DNA of 45,880 nucleotides from Nostoc sp. NMS9 (GCF_017114995.1 NZ_JABXKL010000087.1:1-45880), one strand, 5' to 3'; shown: positions 26,223 through 35,564, numbered from the stretch's first letter. Translations and numbers: made by a program. Notes: generated from the letters alone by a model not told the origin.

Positions 26223-27005
26223 TTAATTTGTCAAATTTCGATAAACTAGTTGAGATATCAGCATTGATTGTAGATGATATGGTTGCCAAAAGCTCAACAT
26301 TTGTTCACATACTTTTTGAGGATAAAAGTAGTGAAAAAAATGATGACCTTTGGGATATTCCCACAGATGATCTTCAGGCTTAAACCTTTTTAACCAGCCT
26401 TTTAATGCAGGTGAATTAACAATGGTATCGTTTCTGCTCCCACATACCATCAGGGGCATAGAAACCCCGCCTTGAGGTAACTCAATTAACTTGAAAAGAG
26501 AGTGTGAAAGAGGGGATTGTTCTAAATCTCTATTTAACACTGCCATTAATATTTTACTAGTATTATGGGGTTGCTCACCAAAGAGATGACGAACACAGCT
26601 TGCTAAAACTTGCTCACGACTCATAGTAAATAATTTTCTTTGAAAATAATAGTGGACATGCCAAGTATTAGCAGGTTGAGAAGCTACAGCCAATAAGACC
26701 AGCGATGCCTACGGCGGTAAACTACGCACTTTTTGGGGATAGCGACGAGCAAAAGTTAAGGCGATCGCACCACCCGCACCATGACCTGCTAAATGTACTG
26801 GATGAGAAGATTGTGACAAAAACTCATCCAATAAATTTACAGCTTCATCTATGGAACTACCTTCATCTTTATCGTGGTGATATTCCCACTGATCCACATT
26901 CATATACTGCGATATGTATTGTAATAATGGTCGATCAAAACGCTGCAATACATGACTAGAACTGATCCAAACAACATCGGTATCATTAGACATAAATACT
27001 CTCAA
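26223..27005 (-). pseudogene. Alpha/beta hydrolase interrupted by an in-frame stop inside a dispersed repeat
   Basis: Two frames form one protein. The 5' part (MSNDTDVVWISSS to RRYPQKVRSL, start 26993 or 27005) has the nucleophile-elbow-like GHGAGGAIAL. The 3' part (VLLAVASQPANTWHVHYYFQ to YRNLTN) has the cap, GSRNDTIV and PKGHHFF, giving the acid and His region. They are in the same reading frame, split only by an inserted CCGCCGTAGGCATCGCTG (about 26699-26716) whose TAG is in frame. The insertion is the Nostoc-type small dispersed repeat. The elbow has Gly where many hydrolases have Ser, so activity was uncertain even before the break. It lies between the TonB receptor and the permease genes, perhaps a siderophore-processing hydrolase. 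Confidence 0.82.
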
Positions 27006-27061
27006 ACATCAAAATTTGGAAATAATAAATTTTTCAAGCGTGTCATTCTACTATTGCCCTG

Positions 27062-29788
27062 TCAAAATTTCCAACTCACTGTCCCCTGCACCGTAAATGG
27101 ATCTTCAGGATAAACAAGTTGGATAGTTCGAGGGGTGAAGTACTGAACATTGAACAGATTCTTGAAGTTGAGAGCGATGCCAAGGTGATCTCTTTGGTAG
27201 TAGACAGCTGCATCAGTACGTAAATAACTGGGTACACTGAACGCATTGTTCAAATCTCCCTGCCGTTGGCCCACATAAAACAAACCCAAGCCAAACCCTA
27301 ATCCTTGCAGGCTACTCTTAGAAAAAGTATAAGTCGTCCATAAACTCGCGCTATTGAAAGGGACATTCGGCAGTCGATTGCCAATAGTAGATAGGTTGCT
27401 GTCCTTTGTCACCTGTGCATCCGTGTAAGCATAGGAGGCAATCACATTCCAGCCTGGCAATATCTCCCCTGTGACATTGAGTTCAATGCCTCGGCTGCGT
27501 TGTTCTCCCGTTTGGATCTGAAATGTTGTGGTGGGACGATTAGGATCAGGCGTCAAAACATTGGATAAAGTCAGTTGATACAAAGCAAGGGTTGAAGATA
27601 GCCTGCCGCTAAGAAAATCACCCTTGACTCCCACTTCGTATTGAGTGCCAGTACTGGGTTTAAATAAACTACCCCCAAACGTGGTTCCAATATTTTGCGA
27701 GAAGGATTGACTGTAGCTGGCATAGAGTGAGATGGGTTGGATAGGTTGATAGACAAGACCTACACGAGGACTAAATGCCTGGTCAGGTTGAGTATTATTG
27801 AGACTTGAATTTATAAAGTTGGTAACGCTACTCTGGACAAAATCTCCTCGTCCGCCGAGAACCAACTTCAGGTTAGGAGCAAGGGTTACTAAATCTTGAA
27901 CGTAAAGGCCGATATCATCATTGATCGTTTTTTGATTAAGTCTAGAAGTAACAGCACCAATCGGCTGACCATAGACGGGGTTAAATACATCTATAGAACC
28001 AATTTGACTCATAGTCCGATTGAAGATATTGAGTTCTCTGTACAAGTCAAAGCCTGCGACTAATTCATTCTGAAGGCCGCCGATTTTAAATTTACCTGTC
28101 ACATGATTGTCTAGAGCATACTCGTTATCCACACCTGGTCCTCCTATATCGGTTTGCTCTGAGCGTCTCAGAGTCCGATCATTGAGCAGTATTGGGACAG
28201 AATTGGCACTATCTCTTAGAAAGCCGACAAACCTAACCTTAAAAGCATTCACCCAGTACCAGTTATCATTAAAGCGATGTTCAAAGTTATAGCCCAACAG
28301 AACAGAGCTAGTGTCGTTTTTGGCGTTCACATCCAATGTGTTAAGACTGAGCGGAATCTTTCCGTTTGGGTTGGATAAAACAGTTCCTACAGCAGGTAGC
28401 CCTGTTCTCGGAAACTGGTGCTGGTATCGGAACTCTGTTTCAAAAGTCACTTTTGTATTGGGATCTATTTGCCAACTAACAACGGGCGCAATTAGATAAC
28501 GCTGGGAGTTAAAAAAGTCAACAAAGCTTTCTGTATTAAAGTAAGAAACATTTAACCGATAAAGGAGCGTTTTGTCAGAATTAAGAGGCCCAGAAATATC
28601 TAAAGTTGGTTGATACAAACTATAACTACCGACAGTCATACTGGCAGCGAAGTAAGGCTCACTCAGGGGCTGCTTGGTGATAAAATTAATCGTACCACCT
28701 GGATTGCCTTGGCCGTAAAGGACAGAGGCAGGCCCCCTCAAAACCTCTATCTGTTCAATGTCGTTGAGTTGAGTTTGTCCCGTTGTAGCTCCTCCTACAT
28801 AGTCCTTAAGACCATTGTGAAGGATGTTAGTAGTCTGAAAACCCCTAATTGTGAACACATCACCATTGCTCGGCGAATTGAAAGCCTGGATAACACCGAC
28901 GCTTCTTAAAGCATCAATAGCGTTAACGGCTCCTTGAGCCTCCCAACTCTGCCGGGGAACCACTTGAATTGACTGAGGAATGTCGAGTAGTGGTGTTGGT
29001 GTTTTTGTGGCTGTAGTCGCATCAGGAACGTTATAGCTTCCTTCAGCCTCCCCAATCACCTGTAACTCAATGGGTGGTTGTTGCTTTGGTGTTGGTGTTG
29101 GCTGCTGTACCGTGGATACAGCAGGAGTTACCCCAAACACTAAACCTTCACTCTGACTATCAAATAACTCCACCGCAGGCGCACCCTTTTCCCCAACTAC
29201 TGTCACCCGCAGAGTGTTAGCATCTGCATTGGCTACTGTAATTCGTTCAATTCCTGCTACTGGCTTTGATTGTTGAAAACTCTCTCCATTCGCCAATTGC
29301 AACTGAGCATTGGGTATATTCACAATGTAGGAATTACCTTCAGTTTTCCCAGAAACGGACAATTTATCAGAATTGGGCGTAACTAAAATTAAATCTATGC
29401 CTTTATCTGTGTTATTCACCTTCACATCTGTGACTGACACGACATCGGTTGTGGCTTGACTTATTTGAACGATAAAGTTCTTTACTCTGTTAGCCTTCAA
29501 TACATATGATGTGCCGCTGAGGGGACGTTCTATAGAATTGAGTTGGCGAACTTCTGATATGAGTGTTTGCTCCCGCTTCGCTTTCGACTTGGTGACTAAA
29601 GCAGATTGAACAGAGGTTTTTCTGACTAACGATGCGTAGGCGTAGCCCGCCGCAGGCATCGCTTCTTTATTGACTGGGGACTGTGCAAGAGTTAGCTCTT
29701 GCTTGACTAGGTTACTACCAAAACCGACGCTAACACTCGCTACCAAACTTAGCAAACACCCATTGCACACACCTCGATGATTGCTCAT
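27062..29788 (-). CDS. TonB-dependent siderophore receptor with AMIN domain
   Basis: A 908-aa outer-membrane protein. After a signal-like N-terminus comes an AMIN domain (about 75-210; YVLKANRVKNFIVQISQ to LRVTVVGEKGAPAVELF). A proline-rich linker follows, then the TonB-box/plug region (LLDIPQSIQVVPRQ, FTIRGFQTTNILHNG, VLRGPASVLYGQGNPGG), then a 22-strand-type barrel ending in aromatic VSWKF. This AMIN-plug-barrel plan is typical of cyanobacterial siderophore receptors. The early sequence EAMPAAGYAYAS is encoded by an in-frame small dispersed repeat (29632-29663). Upstream is a promoter region duplicated at 22485. It imports a metal chelate handed to the binding lipoproteins; the chelate is unknown. 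Confidence 0.9.
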   Translation of the reverse strand: MSNHRGVCNGCLLSLVASVSVGFGSNLVKQELTLAQSPVNKEAMPAAGYAYASLVRKTSVQSALVTKSKAKREQTLISEVRQLNSIERPLSGTSYVLKANRVKNFIVQISQATTDVVSVTDVKVNNTDKGIDLILVTPNSDKLSVSGKTEGNSYIVNIPNAQLQLANGESFQQSKPVAGIERITVANADANTLRVTVVGEKGAPAVELFDSQSEGLVFGVTPAVSTVQQPTPTPKQQPPIELQVIGEAEGSYNVPDATTATKTPTPLLDIPQSIQVVPRQSWEAQGAVNAIDALRSVGVIQAFNSPSNGDVFTIRGFQTTNILHNGLKDYVGGATTGQTQLNDIEQIEVLRGPASVLYGQGNPGGTINFITKQPLSEPYFAASMTVGSYSLYQPTLDISGPLNSDKTLLYRLNVSYFNTESFVDFFNSQRYLIAPVVSWQIDPNTKVTFETEFRYQHQFPRTGLPAVGTVLSNPNGKIPLSLNTLDVNAKNDTSSVLLGYNFEHRFNDNWYWVNAFKVRFVGFLRDSANSVPILLNDRTLRRSEQTDIGGPGVDNEYALDNHVTGKFKIGGLQNELVAGFDLYRELNIFNRTMSQIGSIDVFNPVYGQPIGAVTSRLNQKTINDDIGLYVQDLVTLAPNLKLVLGGRGDFVQSSVTNFINSSLNNTQPDQAFSPRVGLVYQPIQPISLYASYSQSFSQNIGTTFGGSLFKPSTGTQYEVGVKGDFLSGRLSSTLALYQLTLSNVLTPDPNRPTTTFQIQTGEQRSRGIELNVTGEILPGWNVIASYAYTDAQVTKDSNLSTIGNRLPNVPFNSASLWTTYTFSKSSLQGLGFGLGLFYVGQRQGDLNNAFSVPSYLRTDAAVYYQRDHLGIALNFKNLFNVQYFTPRTIQLVYPEDPFTVQGTVSWKF

Positions 29789-30144
29789 TCCACTTTCCTA
29801 CCAATCTACGTGCCAATATTCTTTACCTTCGCAAGTAAAACTTACATTGGGAAGTATAAGCAAGATTGAGTAGGAAATCAACCATTTATGTTGTTTTCCA
29901 AACAATTATGATGATGAGAAAGATTCTTAACAAAATGCTGACATCTGAGTTTTTACATAGCGTGGCGTTACTTTAGAGGAACTTTTTATATATCTCTACT
30001 ATGCGTCAAGCCTGATATACAAGTGGCTAAAAGGGACGCGATCGCAGTTCATCAAAGACTGCGATCGCAACAGGTTCGTGTGTCCACGATAGATTTAAGA
30101 ATAGCAACCGGAGGCATCCAGGCAGCCCTAGATATTAAAGGAGG
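29789..30144. other. Intergenic region upstream of the TonB receptor
   Basis: 29789-29888 is the receptor promoter region, repeated at 22485-22590. At 30038-30068 an inverted repeat (GCGATCGCAGT, 9-nt loop, ACTGCGATCGC) built from two HIP1 sites forms a hairpin without a T-tract. No gene seen. Confidence 0.6.
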
Positions 30145-30375
30145 CTATTCTCCTGGCATAAGTAGGCGGTAAAGGAAGTTTTTACTTACTTGGTTTTGTC
30201 TAGCCATTTCCAGAAGGAGTATATCTCCATTTTTGAGGAGGACAAAAAAGCATTGAGCATCAAGGTAATCCTCGTTGTGTAATCCTTCATCAGCTACCTT
30301 TGTTTCTTCTATGTCTTCATAGTTCAGGTAATGCTCTTTATCCTCAACGTCTACAACATTAAATACGATCGGCAT
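30145..30375 (-). CDS. Small acidic hypothetical protein
   Basis: A 76-aa acidic protein beginning MPIVFNVVDVEDKEHYLNYE and ending FLYRLLMPGE. It contains a strand-rich middle (CFFVLLKNGDILLLEMARQN). No domain recognised, no signal peptide. Preferred to shadows because of its plausible composition and isolated position. It stands between the uptake locus and the oxidase genes with no clear partner. Confidence 0.55.
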   Translation of the reverse strand: MPIVFNVVDVEDKEHYLNYEDIEETKVADEGLHNEDYLDAQCFFVLLKNGDILLLEMARQNQVSKNFLYRLLMPGE

Positions 30376-30789
30376 TGGTTTTTAAGGTACAAGAGTACAT
30401 TGTCGAGCATAAATCGTATAGTTGCTCCAAGTCTGTTAGTTTAGTTGCAAAATATAACCCTCCTGGGATGTCCTAATAAGGTTCGTGATTTCATTATTCC
30501 AAGGGCATATAATGCGCCTTTGGTATTTTAATTAAGTCATTAATTAGGCAACTTTGAGCAAATCAAGGCAACCAATTTCTCAGGTGCTTGGCACTCATAA
30601 CTTCATCAATTGTGCGCGGACGAATGCTGACATGATTCGTGAATATGCTCTGCTATCGGAGATTCTTCCTTCTTTTGGCAACAGCTCCTGTTTTATGATT
30701 TAATGCTGGAGCGATCGTAAGAGGAAATTTAGTAGTGTTGTGTAAGTCCTAATATCTATGTTCCACCCAAAACCTCAAACCACAGAGTG
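30376..30789. other. Gene-free stretch downstream of coxC
   Basis: No convincing gene. A minus-strand stretch near 30570-30660 reads HVSIRPRTIDEVMSAKHLRN in one frame but is flanked by stops; it may be a protein-gene relic I cannot identify. Confidence 0.35.
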
Positions 30790-31392
30790 TCATTGCCAGA
30801 TATAAATCAGGACAAACAAAACAATCCAAATGACATCAACAAAGTGCCAGAAAATAGAAGTGGCATTGACACCAAAATGACCTGTGTCGTAGTTACCAGG
30901 AATGAAAGAGCGACCAAAAACAAGTATCTGCAACAAAATGCCAGTAAGAACGTGTAAACCGTGGAAGCCTGTCAGTAAGTAGAACATTCCACCAAAGACA
31001 CCTGTGGTAAAGCCAAAAGAAAGATGGCTCCACTCGATCGCTTGTCCGACTAAAAAGTAAGATCCCATTGCAATCGAAAGCATTAGAAACTGGCGAAATT
31101 TCAACAAGTCGTGGCTTGCAAGGGCGCGTTCTGCCAAGTAGATGACAAAGCTACTAGAAACAAGAATTACCGTATTAATTGCCGGATCTCTGACTTCCAG
31201 TCCAGAAACACCAGCTGGTAGCCAGTCAGGATTTGCTGTTTTATAGACAATATATGCTGTAAAAAAACCGAGGAAAATGAAAGTCTCTGACAGCAAGAAG
31301 ACAATGAAGCCGAACATCTTGCTGCCTTCTTCATCATGGGTATGCTCGTGTGAGGGATGATCTGATTCTTCTGAAATGATAGAACTGTCCAT
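30790..31392 (-). CDS. coxC: Heme-copper oxidase subunit III (Cox3/ARTO type)
   Basis: A 200-aa membrane protein with five predicted helices. A short acidic/His-rich N-terminus (EESDHPSHEHTHDEEG) precedes FGFIVFLLSETFIFLGFFTAY. The conserved GFHGLHVLTG and the closing FWHFVDVIWIVLFVLIYIWQ identify subunit III. Last gene of the DUF2231-coxB-coxA-coxC run on the minus strand. Helps assemble and stabilise subunit I of a terminal oxidase in the cytoplasmic or thylakoid membrane. Confidence 0.92.
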   Translation of the reverse strand: MDSSIISEESDHPSHEHTHDEEGSKMFGFIVFLLSETFIFLGFFTAYIVYKTANPDWLPAGVSGLEVRDPAINTVILVSSSFVIYLAERALASHDLLKFRQFLMLSIAMGSYFLVGQAIEWSHLSFGFTTGVFGGMFYLLTGFHGLHVLTGILLQILVFGRSFIPGNYDTGHFGVNATSIFWHFVDVIWIVLFVLIYIWQ

Positions 31393-31574
31393 TGCTTGAA
31401 ACTCCTATATATTTATCTCACGCAGAGGCACAGAGCAAGAAAAGAGAGTAAAGTAGTAGTTTGCGATCGCGTAATACCTCACCTCAAACTCTCTGCGTCC
31501 CTCTGCGTACCTACCCTGCGGGAAGGCGAAGCGCCTATGCGTTTAAAAATCAAATCAAACATTTGGCCTGCCCT

Positions 31575-33221
31575 CTAATGCTCGGCTACCAATGGTTCAG
31601 ATTTACCGTAGCCGTAGGGTTCACTTATAACAACTGGAATTTCCTCAAAGTTCTCTACAGGAGGTGGTGAAGAAACTAACCACTCCAGTCCAATTGCTCG
31701 CCAAGGATTCTTCGGTGCTTGCTTGTCATGTATCCAAGAACCAATAATATTCAGAATGAAGGGCAAAGTGGATACACCTAGCAAAAATCCGCCGATACTG
31801 GCGATAATATTCCAAAATTCATACTCTGGGGCATAAGAAGAAACTCGACGCAACATTCCTTGTAATCCTAATGGGTGCATTGGGAAGAAGTTGAGGTTAG
31901 TGCCAATGAACGCCAGCCAGAAGTGCAACTTGCCCAAGCCTTCGTAATACATACGTCCAGTCATCTTGGGGAACCAGAAGTAAATAGCAGCAAACATCCC
32001 CATTGTTACCGTGCCATATAGAACATAGTGGAAGTGACCCACCACATAGTAAGTGTTGTTGACATGGACATCAATGGGAACAGAGGAAAGGGTGATGCCA
32101 GTGATACCTGCAAACACAAACATTATTAATGCACCAAACGCAAACAGCATTGGTGTATCAAATCGTAGCTTGCCACCCCAAATCGTTGCAGTCCAGGCAA
32201 ACACCTTAATGCCAGTGGGCACAGAAACAAACATTGTTGTGAGCATGAAAAACAGCCGCATCCAGCCTGGAGTACCACTGACGTATAAATGGTGTACCCA
32301 GACTATACCGCTAACTCCAGCAATCAGGAGTGATGAAATAGCGACAATCTTATAGCCAAACAGAGGTTTACGAGCAAAAACAGGGAATATCTCTGAAAAG
32401 ATTCCGAAGACTGGCAGAATGATCACGTAAACAGCAGGGTGGGAGTAGAACCAGAAAAAGTGCTGAAATAGAACTGGGTCGCCTCCCTTGGCGGGGTCAA
32501 AAAAGCTAGTTCCAACTGTTAAGTCGAGTAAAAGCATGACTGCACCTGCTGTTAATACAGGTAGTCCAAACAGTTGGATAATCTGGGCACTAAATACGTT
32601 CCAAACAAAGATGGGCATACGGAAGAATGTCATCCCAGGTGCGCGCATCTTCACAATCGTGGTGACAAAGTTAATCCCCCCCATAATTGAGGAAACACCT
32701 GATATTGCCACTGCTAGAAGCCAGATTACTTCACCATTGATTAAGTTGCCTGTCGGGTTTTGCAGACTAACGGGAGGGTATGACCACCAACCGGCTTGCG
32801 CTGGCCCACCGGGTACAAAGAAACTGGCCATCAGTAGGATAGCAGCGATCGGTATCATCCAGAAGGCAACAGCATTGAGTCTGGGAAACGCCATATCTCG
32901 CGCCCCAATCATCAGAGGTACGAGATAGTTAGCAAAACCTGTGAGTATGGGGAATGTCCATCCAAATAGCATCACAGTGCCGTGCATGGTGAACATTGCA
33001 TTATAAACACTACGGTCAACGAGGTCTGATTCTGGGGTAATCAATTCCCCACGAATGATCATTGCAAATATGCCACCAACTAAAAAGAGAATGAAAGCGG
33101 TAACAATATACTGAATACCGATAACTTTGTGGTCTGTGCTGAAGCTAAAGTATTGCCTCCAGTCTGCTCTCGGTTCCTGTTGAGGTGCGTCATCAATATC
33201 TTCAACGGAAATATTTGTCAT
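31575..33221 (-). CDS. coxA: Heme-copper oxidase subunit I (Cox3/ARTO type)
   Basis: A 548-aa protein with about twelve helices. The FTMHGTVMLFGW His is a low-spin heme ligand. The catalytic Cu/heme region is WFYSHPAVYVIILPVFGI, WVHHLYVSGTP and the terminal heme-ligand segment VVGHFHYVLYG. The helix-VI glutamate of the usual HPEVY motif is Ala here (HPAVY), so proton delivery differs from classic A1 oxidases. Together with a CuA-less CoxB this points to the alternative respiratory terminal oxidase of heterocystous cyanobacteria, which protects nitrogenase by consuming O2. Directly downstream of coxB, with a palindromic repeat between. Confidence 0.94.
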   Translation of the reverse strand: MTNISVEDIDDAPQQEPRADWRQYFSFSTDHKVIGIQYIVTAFILFLVGGIFAMIIRGELITPESDLVDRSVYNAMFTMHGTVMLFGWTFPILTGFANYLVPLMIGARDMAFPRLNAVAFWMIPIAAILLMASFFVPGGPAQAGWWSYPPVSLQNPTGNLINGEVIWLLAVAISGVSSIMGGINFVTTIVKMRAPGMTFFRMPIFVWNVFSAQIIQLFGLPVLTAGAVMLLLDLTVGTSFFDPAKGGDPVLFQHFFWFYSHPAVYVIILPVFGIFSEIFPVFARKPLFGYKIVAISSLLIAGVSGIVWVHHLYVSGTPGWMRLFFMLTTMFVSVPTGIKVFAWTATIWGGKLRFDTPMLFAFGALIMFVFAGITGITLSSVPIDVHVNNTYYVVGHFHYVLYGTVTMGMFAAIYFWFPKMTGRMYYEGLGKLHFWLAFIGTNLNFFPMHPLGLQGMLRRVSSYAPEYEFWNIIASIGGFLLGVSTLPFILNIIGSWIHDKQAPKNPWRAIGLEWLVSSPPPVENFEEIPVVISEPYGYGKSEPLVAEH

Positions 33222-33277
33222 TGTCTTTTATCCTTTGTTTTTTGTCATTTGTCACTTGTCCAAAACTAATGACCATT

Positions 33278-33305
33278 GTAGAGACGCGATTAATCGCGTC
33301 TCTAC
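33278..33305. repeat. Perfect 28-bp palindrome between coxA and coxB
   Basis: GTAGAGACGCGATT followed by its exact reverse complement. The same palindrome, with one base change, recurs at 34292-34319, so copies flank coxB on both sides inside the operon. A Nostoc-type dispersed repeat. Confidence 0.9.
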
Positions 33306-33307
33306 GA

Positions 33308-34285
33308 CTAATTGCTGTAATTAACTACAGGGGCTTGTGCGGGTGCTACCGTAACCCAGCCTTTGATTAATTCTTTTGATTCTTGGGCATATTCGGAAGC
33401 TGCTTGATTATTTGCAGTACATGGTTTACGATTTGCTGCTTCTGCAAGCCACTTCTTATAATCTTCAGAAGACTCGACAACAACATTTGCCCGCATGGTT
33501 GCAAAGTAAGTACCGCTGAATTCGGAATCGGTCAATGGATATTTGCCAATGCGGATGGGGGTGAATTCAAAGTCAATGTTGCGGTTGGGAATAATGTCTT
33601 GCTTGACTCGGAAAGCCGGAATATAAAAGCCGTGGAGAACATCCTCAGATTGCATTGCTAGACGGATGCGATGATTAACGGGTAAATGTAGTTCGGTGCT
33701 GGTGATTCCTGTTTTTGGATAGCGAAAAACCCAAGCCCACTGTTTGGCATTCACTTCAATGTCTTCAAATGGGATTACATTTGATGTGACATCAGTTGAT
33801 ACAGTTGAAGAAGTCGGGGAGGCGGAAACTATCCCTGCATCTCCGTTAATTGGTGCAGCAGATGCCGATTGCATCCCTATTGGAATATGTATATGCATAG
33901 CTTCCATTGGGCCTTGAATTCCCATTTGCTCGTAGATTTGGTAGCTGTAAGTGGCAATCCAAAACACTAGCAATACAGGAATTGCAGTCCAGACAATTTC
34001 TAGTGTGATATTTCCTTCAATAGGAGGGCCATCGCTGGTATCATATTGCTCTGCTCGATGGAAAATCGCTGAGTAGATAAGTGTTCCTGTGACTCCAAGG
34101 AAGATAAATGCTCCCAACGTGATTAAAAAACTAAACAACTTATCGACCAGCTGCGATTCTGCTGCGGCTTGAGGAGGCATCCAGGAATACGTCCACTGCC
34201 CTATCAAAAGACTAACAGCAGCTAAGGCGATCGCGATCGCACTCAAGATCAAAATATTTCGGATTTTCATGGCCATAAAAGTCAT
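33308..34285 (-). CDS. coxB: Heme-copper oxidase subunit II lacking CuA ligands
   Basis: A 325-aa protein with two N-terminal helices (IRNILILSAIAIALAAVSLL and FLITLGAFIFLGVTGTLIYS) and a periplasmic cupredoxin domain. In cytochrome-c oxidases the CuA site ends with a CxxxCxxxH..M pattern. Here the same region reads TDSEFSGTYFATMRANVVV, with both Cys and the His replaced and only Met kept. So it probably takes electrons from quinol, not cytochrome c, as proposed for Cox3/ARTO in Anabaena. A Ser/Thr-rich insert (AAPINGDAGIVSASPTSST) lies before the cupredoxin strands. The start may be the ATG at 34270 (MKIRNIL). Confidence 0.9.
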   Translation of the reverse strand: MTFMAMKIRNILILSAIAIALAAVSLLIGQWTYSWMPPQAAAESQLVDKLFSFLITLGAFIFLGVTGTLIYSAIFHRAEQYDTSDGPPIEGNITLEIVWTAIPVLLVFWIATYSYQIYEQMGIQGPMEAMHIHIPIGMQSASAAPINGDAGIVSASPTSSTVSTDVTSNVIPFEDIEVNAKQWAWVFRYPKTGITSTELHLPVNHRIRLAMQSEDVLHGFYIPAFRVKQDIIPNRNIDFEFTPIRIGKYPLTDSEFSGTYFATMRANVVVESSEDYKKWLAEAANRKPCTANNQAASEYAQESKELIKGWVTVAPAQAPVVNYSN

Positions 34286-34291
34286 TGGTCA

Positions 34292-34319
34292 GTAGAGATG
34301 CGATTAATCGCGTCTCTAC
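34292..34319. repeat. 28-bp palindrome between coxB and the DUF2231 gene
   Basis: GTAGAGATGCGATT plus the inverse arm AATCGCGTCTCTAC; one mismatch. Second copy of the element at 33278-33305. Confidence 0.9.
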
Positions 34320-34352
34320 AATGGTCATACTCATACAAAGGACTAACATCGA

Positions 34353-34958
34353 TTACTTCAGCAGTAAGTTGGGGTTTTTGCCCAAGCGCAATAACATATC
34401 AGCAGTATTGTGAACTCCAAACTCAGCAGCTAAGTGCGCCCCTAGCGTTCCGTGGATGAACATGATGAACATAATGAACACTCCAGAAAGTAAATAAGTC
34501 CACTGCACTTGTTGACTGTCATCCTGACGCCAAATATAACGCTGAAATCCTCTCCAAATAGCCATCCCAAGAATCAGTGCTAGTAGAAAAACACCACCCA
34601 CTCCATGCCAAAGCATTGTCTCCATTGCTTCCAATCCCCAGGCACTCTTTATCCCAGTGAGTGGTTCTGCCAACATGATTTCGTAAAAACCTGCTGCTAC
34701 TGTAAAAATTGTGATGAGTGCCGAACCTAGCATATTGTACCAGCCAGCATCAAAGAAGCTGGAACGATTGGCAGGAACTGCTAAAAACTTGAAGATTGGT
34801 TCTTGTAGGGGGAAGAACACACCAATAAAATCAAAGGTAATCCCAAGGAAGAACAAACCTAGAGTAAGATGAACTAAATTTGGATGAATGGGTATAGTGT
34901 AGGGCAACCCATTTGCTCCCATCTGAGTCTTTAATTGCTCAATAACTTCAGGGTTCAT
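34353..34958 (-). CDS. DUF2231-family membrane protein 1
   Basis: A 201-aa protein with four helices. It has HPNLVHLTLGLFFLGITFDF near the start and MLWHGVGGVFLLALILGMAIW in the second half, with conserved His residues that could bind heme or copper. Genes of this family sit directly before coxBAC3 in Anabaena, and they do here. Its ATG overlaps the stop of the second DUF2231 gene by about one base, so the pair is coupled. Likely an accessory heme-containing or assembly subunit of the alternative oxidase; the exact role is not established. Confidence 0.85.
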   Translation of the reverse strand: MNPEVIEQLKTQMGANGLPYTIPIHPNLVHLTLGLFFLGITFDFIGVFFPLQEPIFKFLAVPANRSSFFDAGWYNMLGSALITIFTVAAGFYEIMLAEPLTGIKSAWGLEAMETMLWHGVGGVFLLALILGMAIWRGFQRYIWRQDDSQQVQWTYLLSGVFIMFIMFIHGTLGAHLAAEFGVHNTADMLLRLGKNPNLLLK

Positions 34959-35449
34959 TACAGTAAGCCCTCCTTTATGGCTTCAACAACTGGTACAGTG
35001 TGCAGCCCATATACCCAAACCAATTCATCTCCGAAATACACTTGTACGCCTACCAAAACAGTCAAAAGTAGACTTGCTGCTAGGTAATAAACTGATATCT
35101 TTTCTGGAGTGCGGCAATGAATCACGTAACGCCAAGCTGTAATGGCTGCCAGAATTCCTGCAAGTGCCCAGCCAAGAATCATATGTAAATTAAGTACTCG
35201 TTCGGCTGCGTTATAAGGTTCTGCTAAACCTGCTTCAAATTGACCAAAAATAACGGCGACGAAGATGGAGATTGTAGCGAAAAACATATTCCACCAACTC
35301 ACCTCGAAAAGACGGTAGTTGCTAGTAAAGTATCCAACTACATCACACAAGAAGGCAAACAACACCATCGCAATCACAAAATGGACAATGATGGGATGTA
35401 TCGTATCAGGATACGGTAAATTATGGTTATTCAGAAGATTCTCAAGCAT
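34958..35449 (-). CDS. DUF2231-family membrane protein 2
   Basis: A 163-aa four-helix membrane protein. The N-terminal DTIHPIIVHFVIAMVLFAFL carries two His in the family's conserved positions, and LNLHMILGWALAGILAAI another. First gene of the oxidase operon and distant paralogue of the next gene. A conserved 68-bp block occurs at 35565-35632, about 116 bp before its start, and again at 37569-37636. It probably works with the coxBAC products in the heterocyst membrane. Confidence 0.85.
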   Translation of the reverse strand: MLENLLNNHNLPYPDTIHPIIVHFVIAMVLFAFLCDVVGYFTSNYRLFEVSWWNMFFATISIFVAVIFGQFEAGLAEPYNAAERVLNLHMILGWALAGILAAITAWRYVIHCRTPEKISVYYLAASLLLTVLVGVQVYFGDELVWVYGLHTVPVVEAIKEGLL

Positions 35450-35564
35450 GGTATTCTACTGATATGTTAGTTAGTTAGTATTTAGTGCTTAACAATCAAT
35501 ACTTCACAATCTTTTAATTTCTACAACAATTTAGATTGCACTTAAAATCCTTCTAAATAACAAC

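Noticed and set aside
32488..32928. 146-codon plus-strand frame
   Set aside because: It is antisense to coxA, which is strongly conserved across the same bases.
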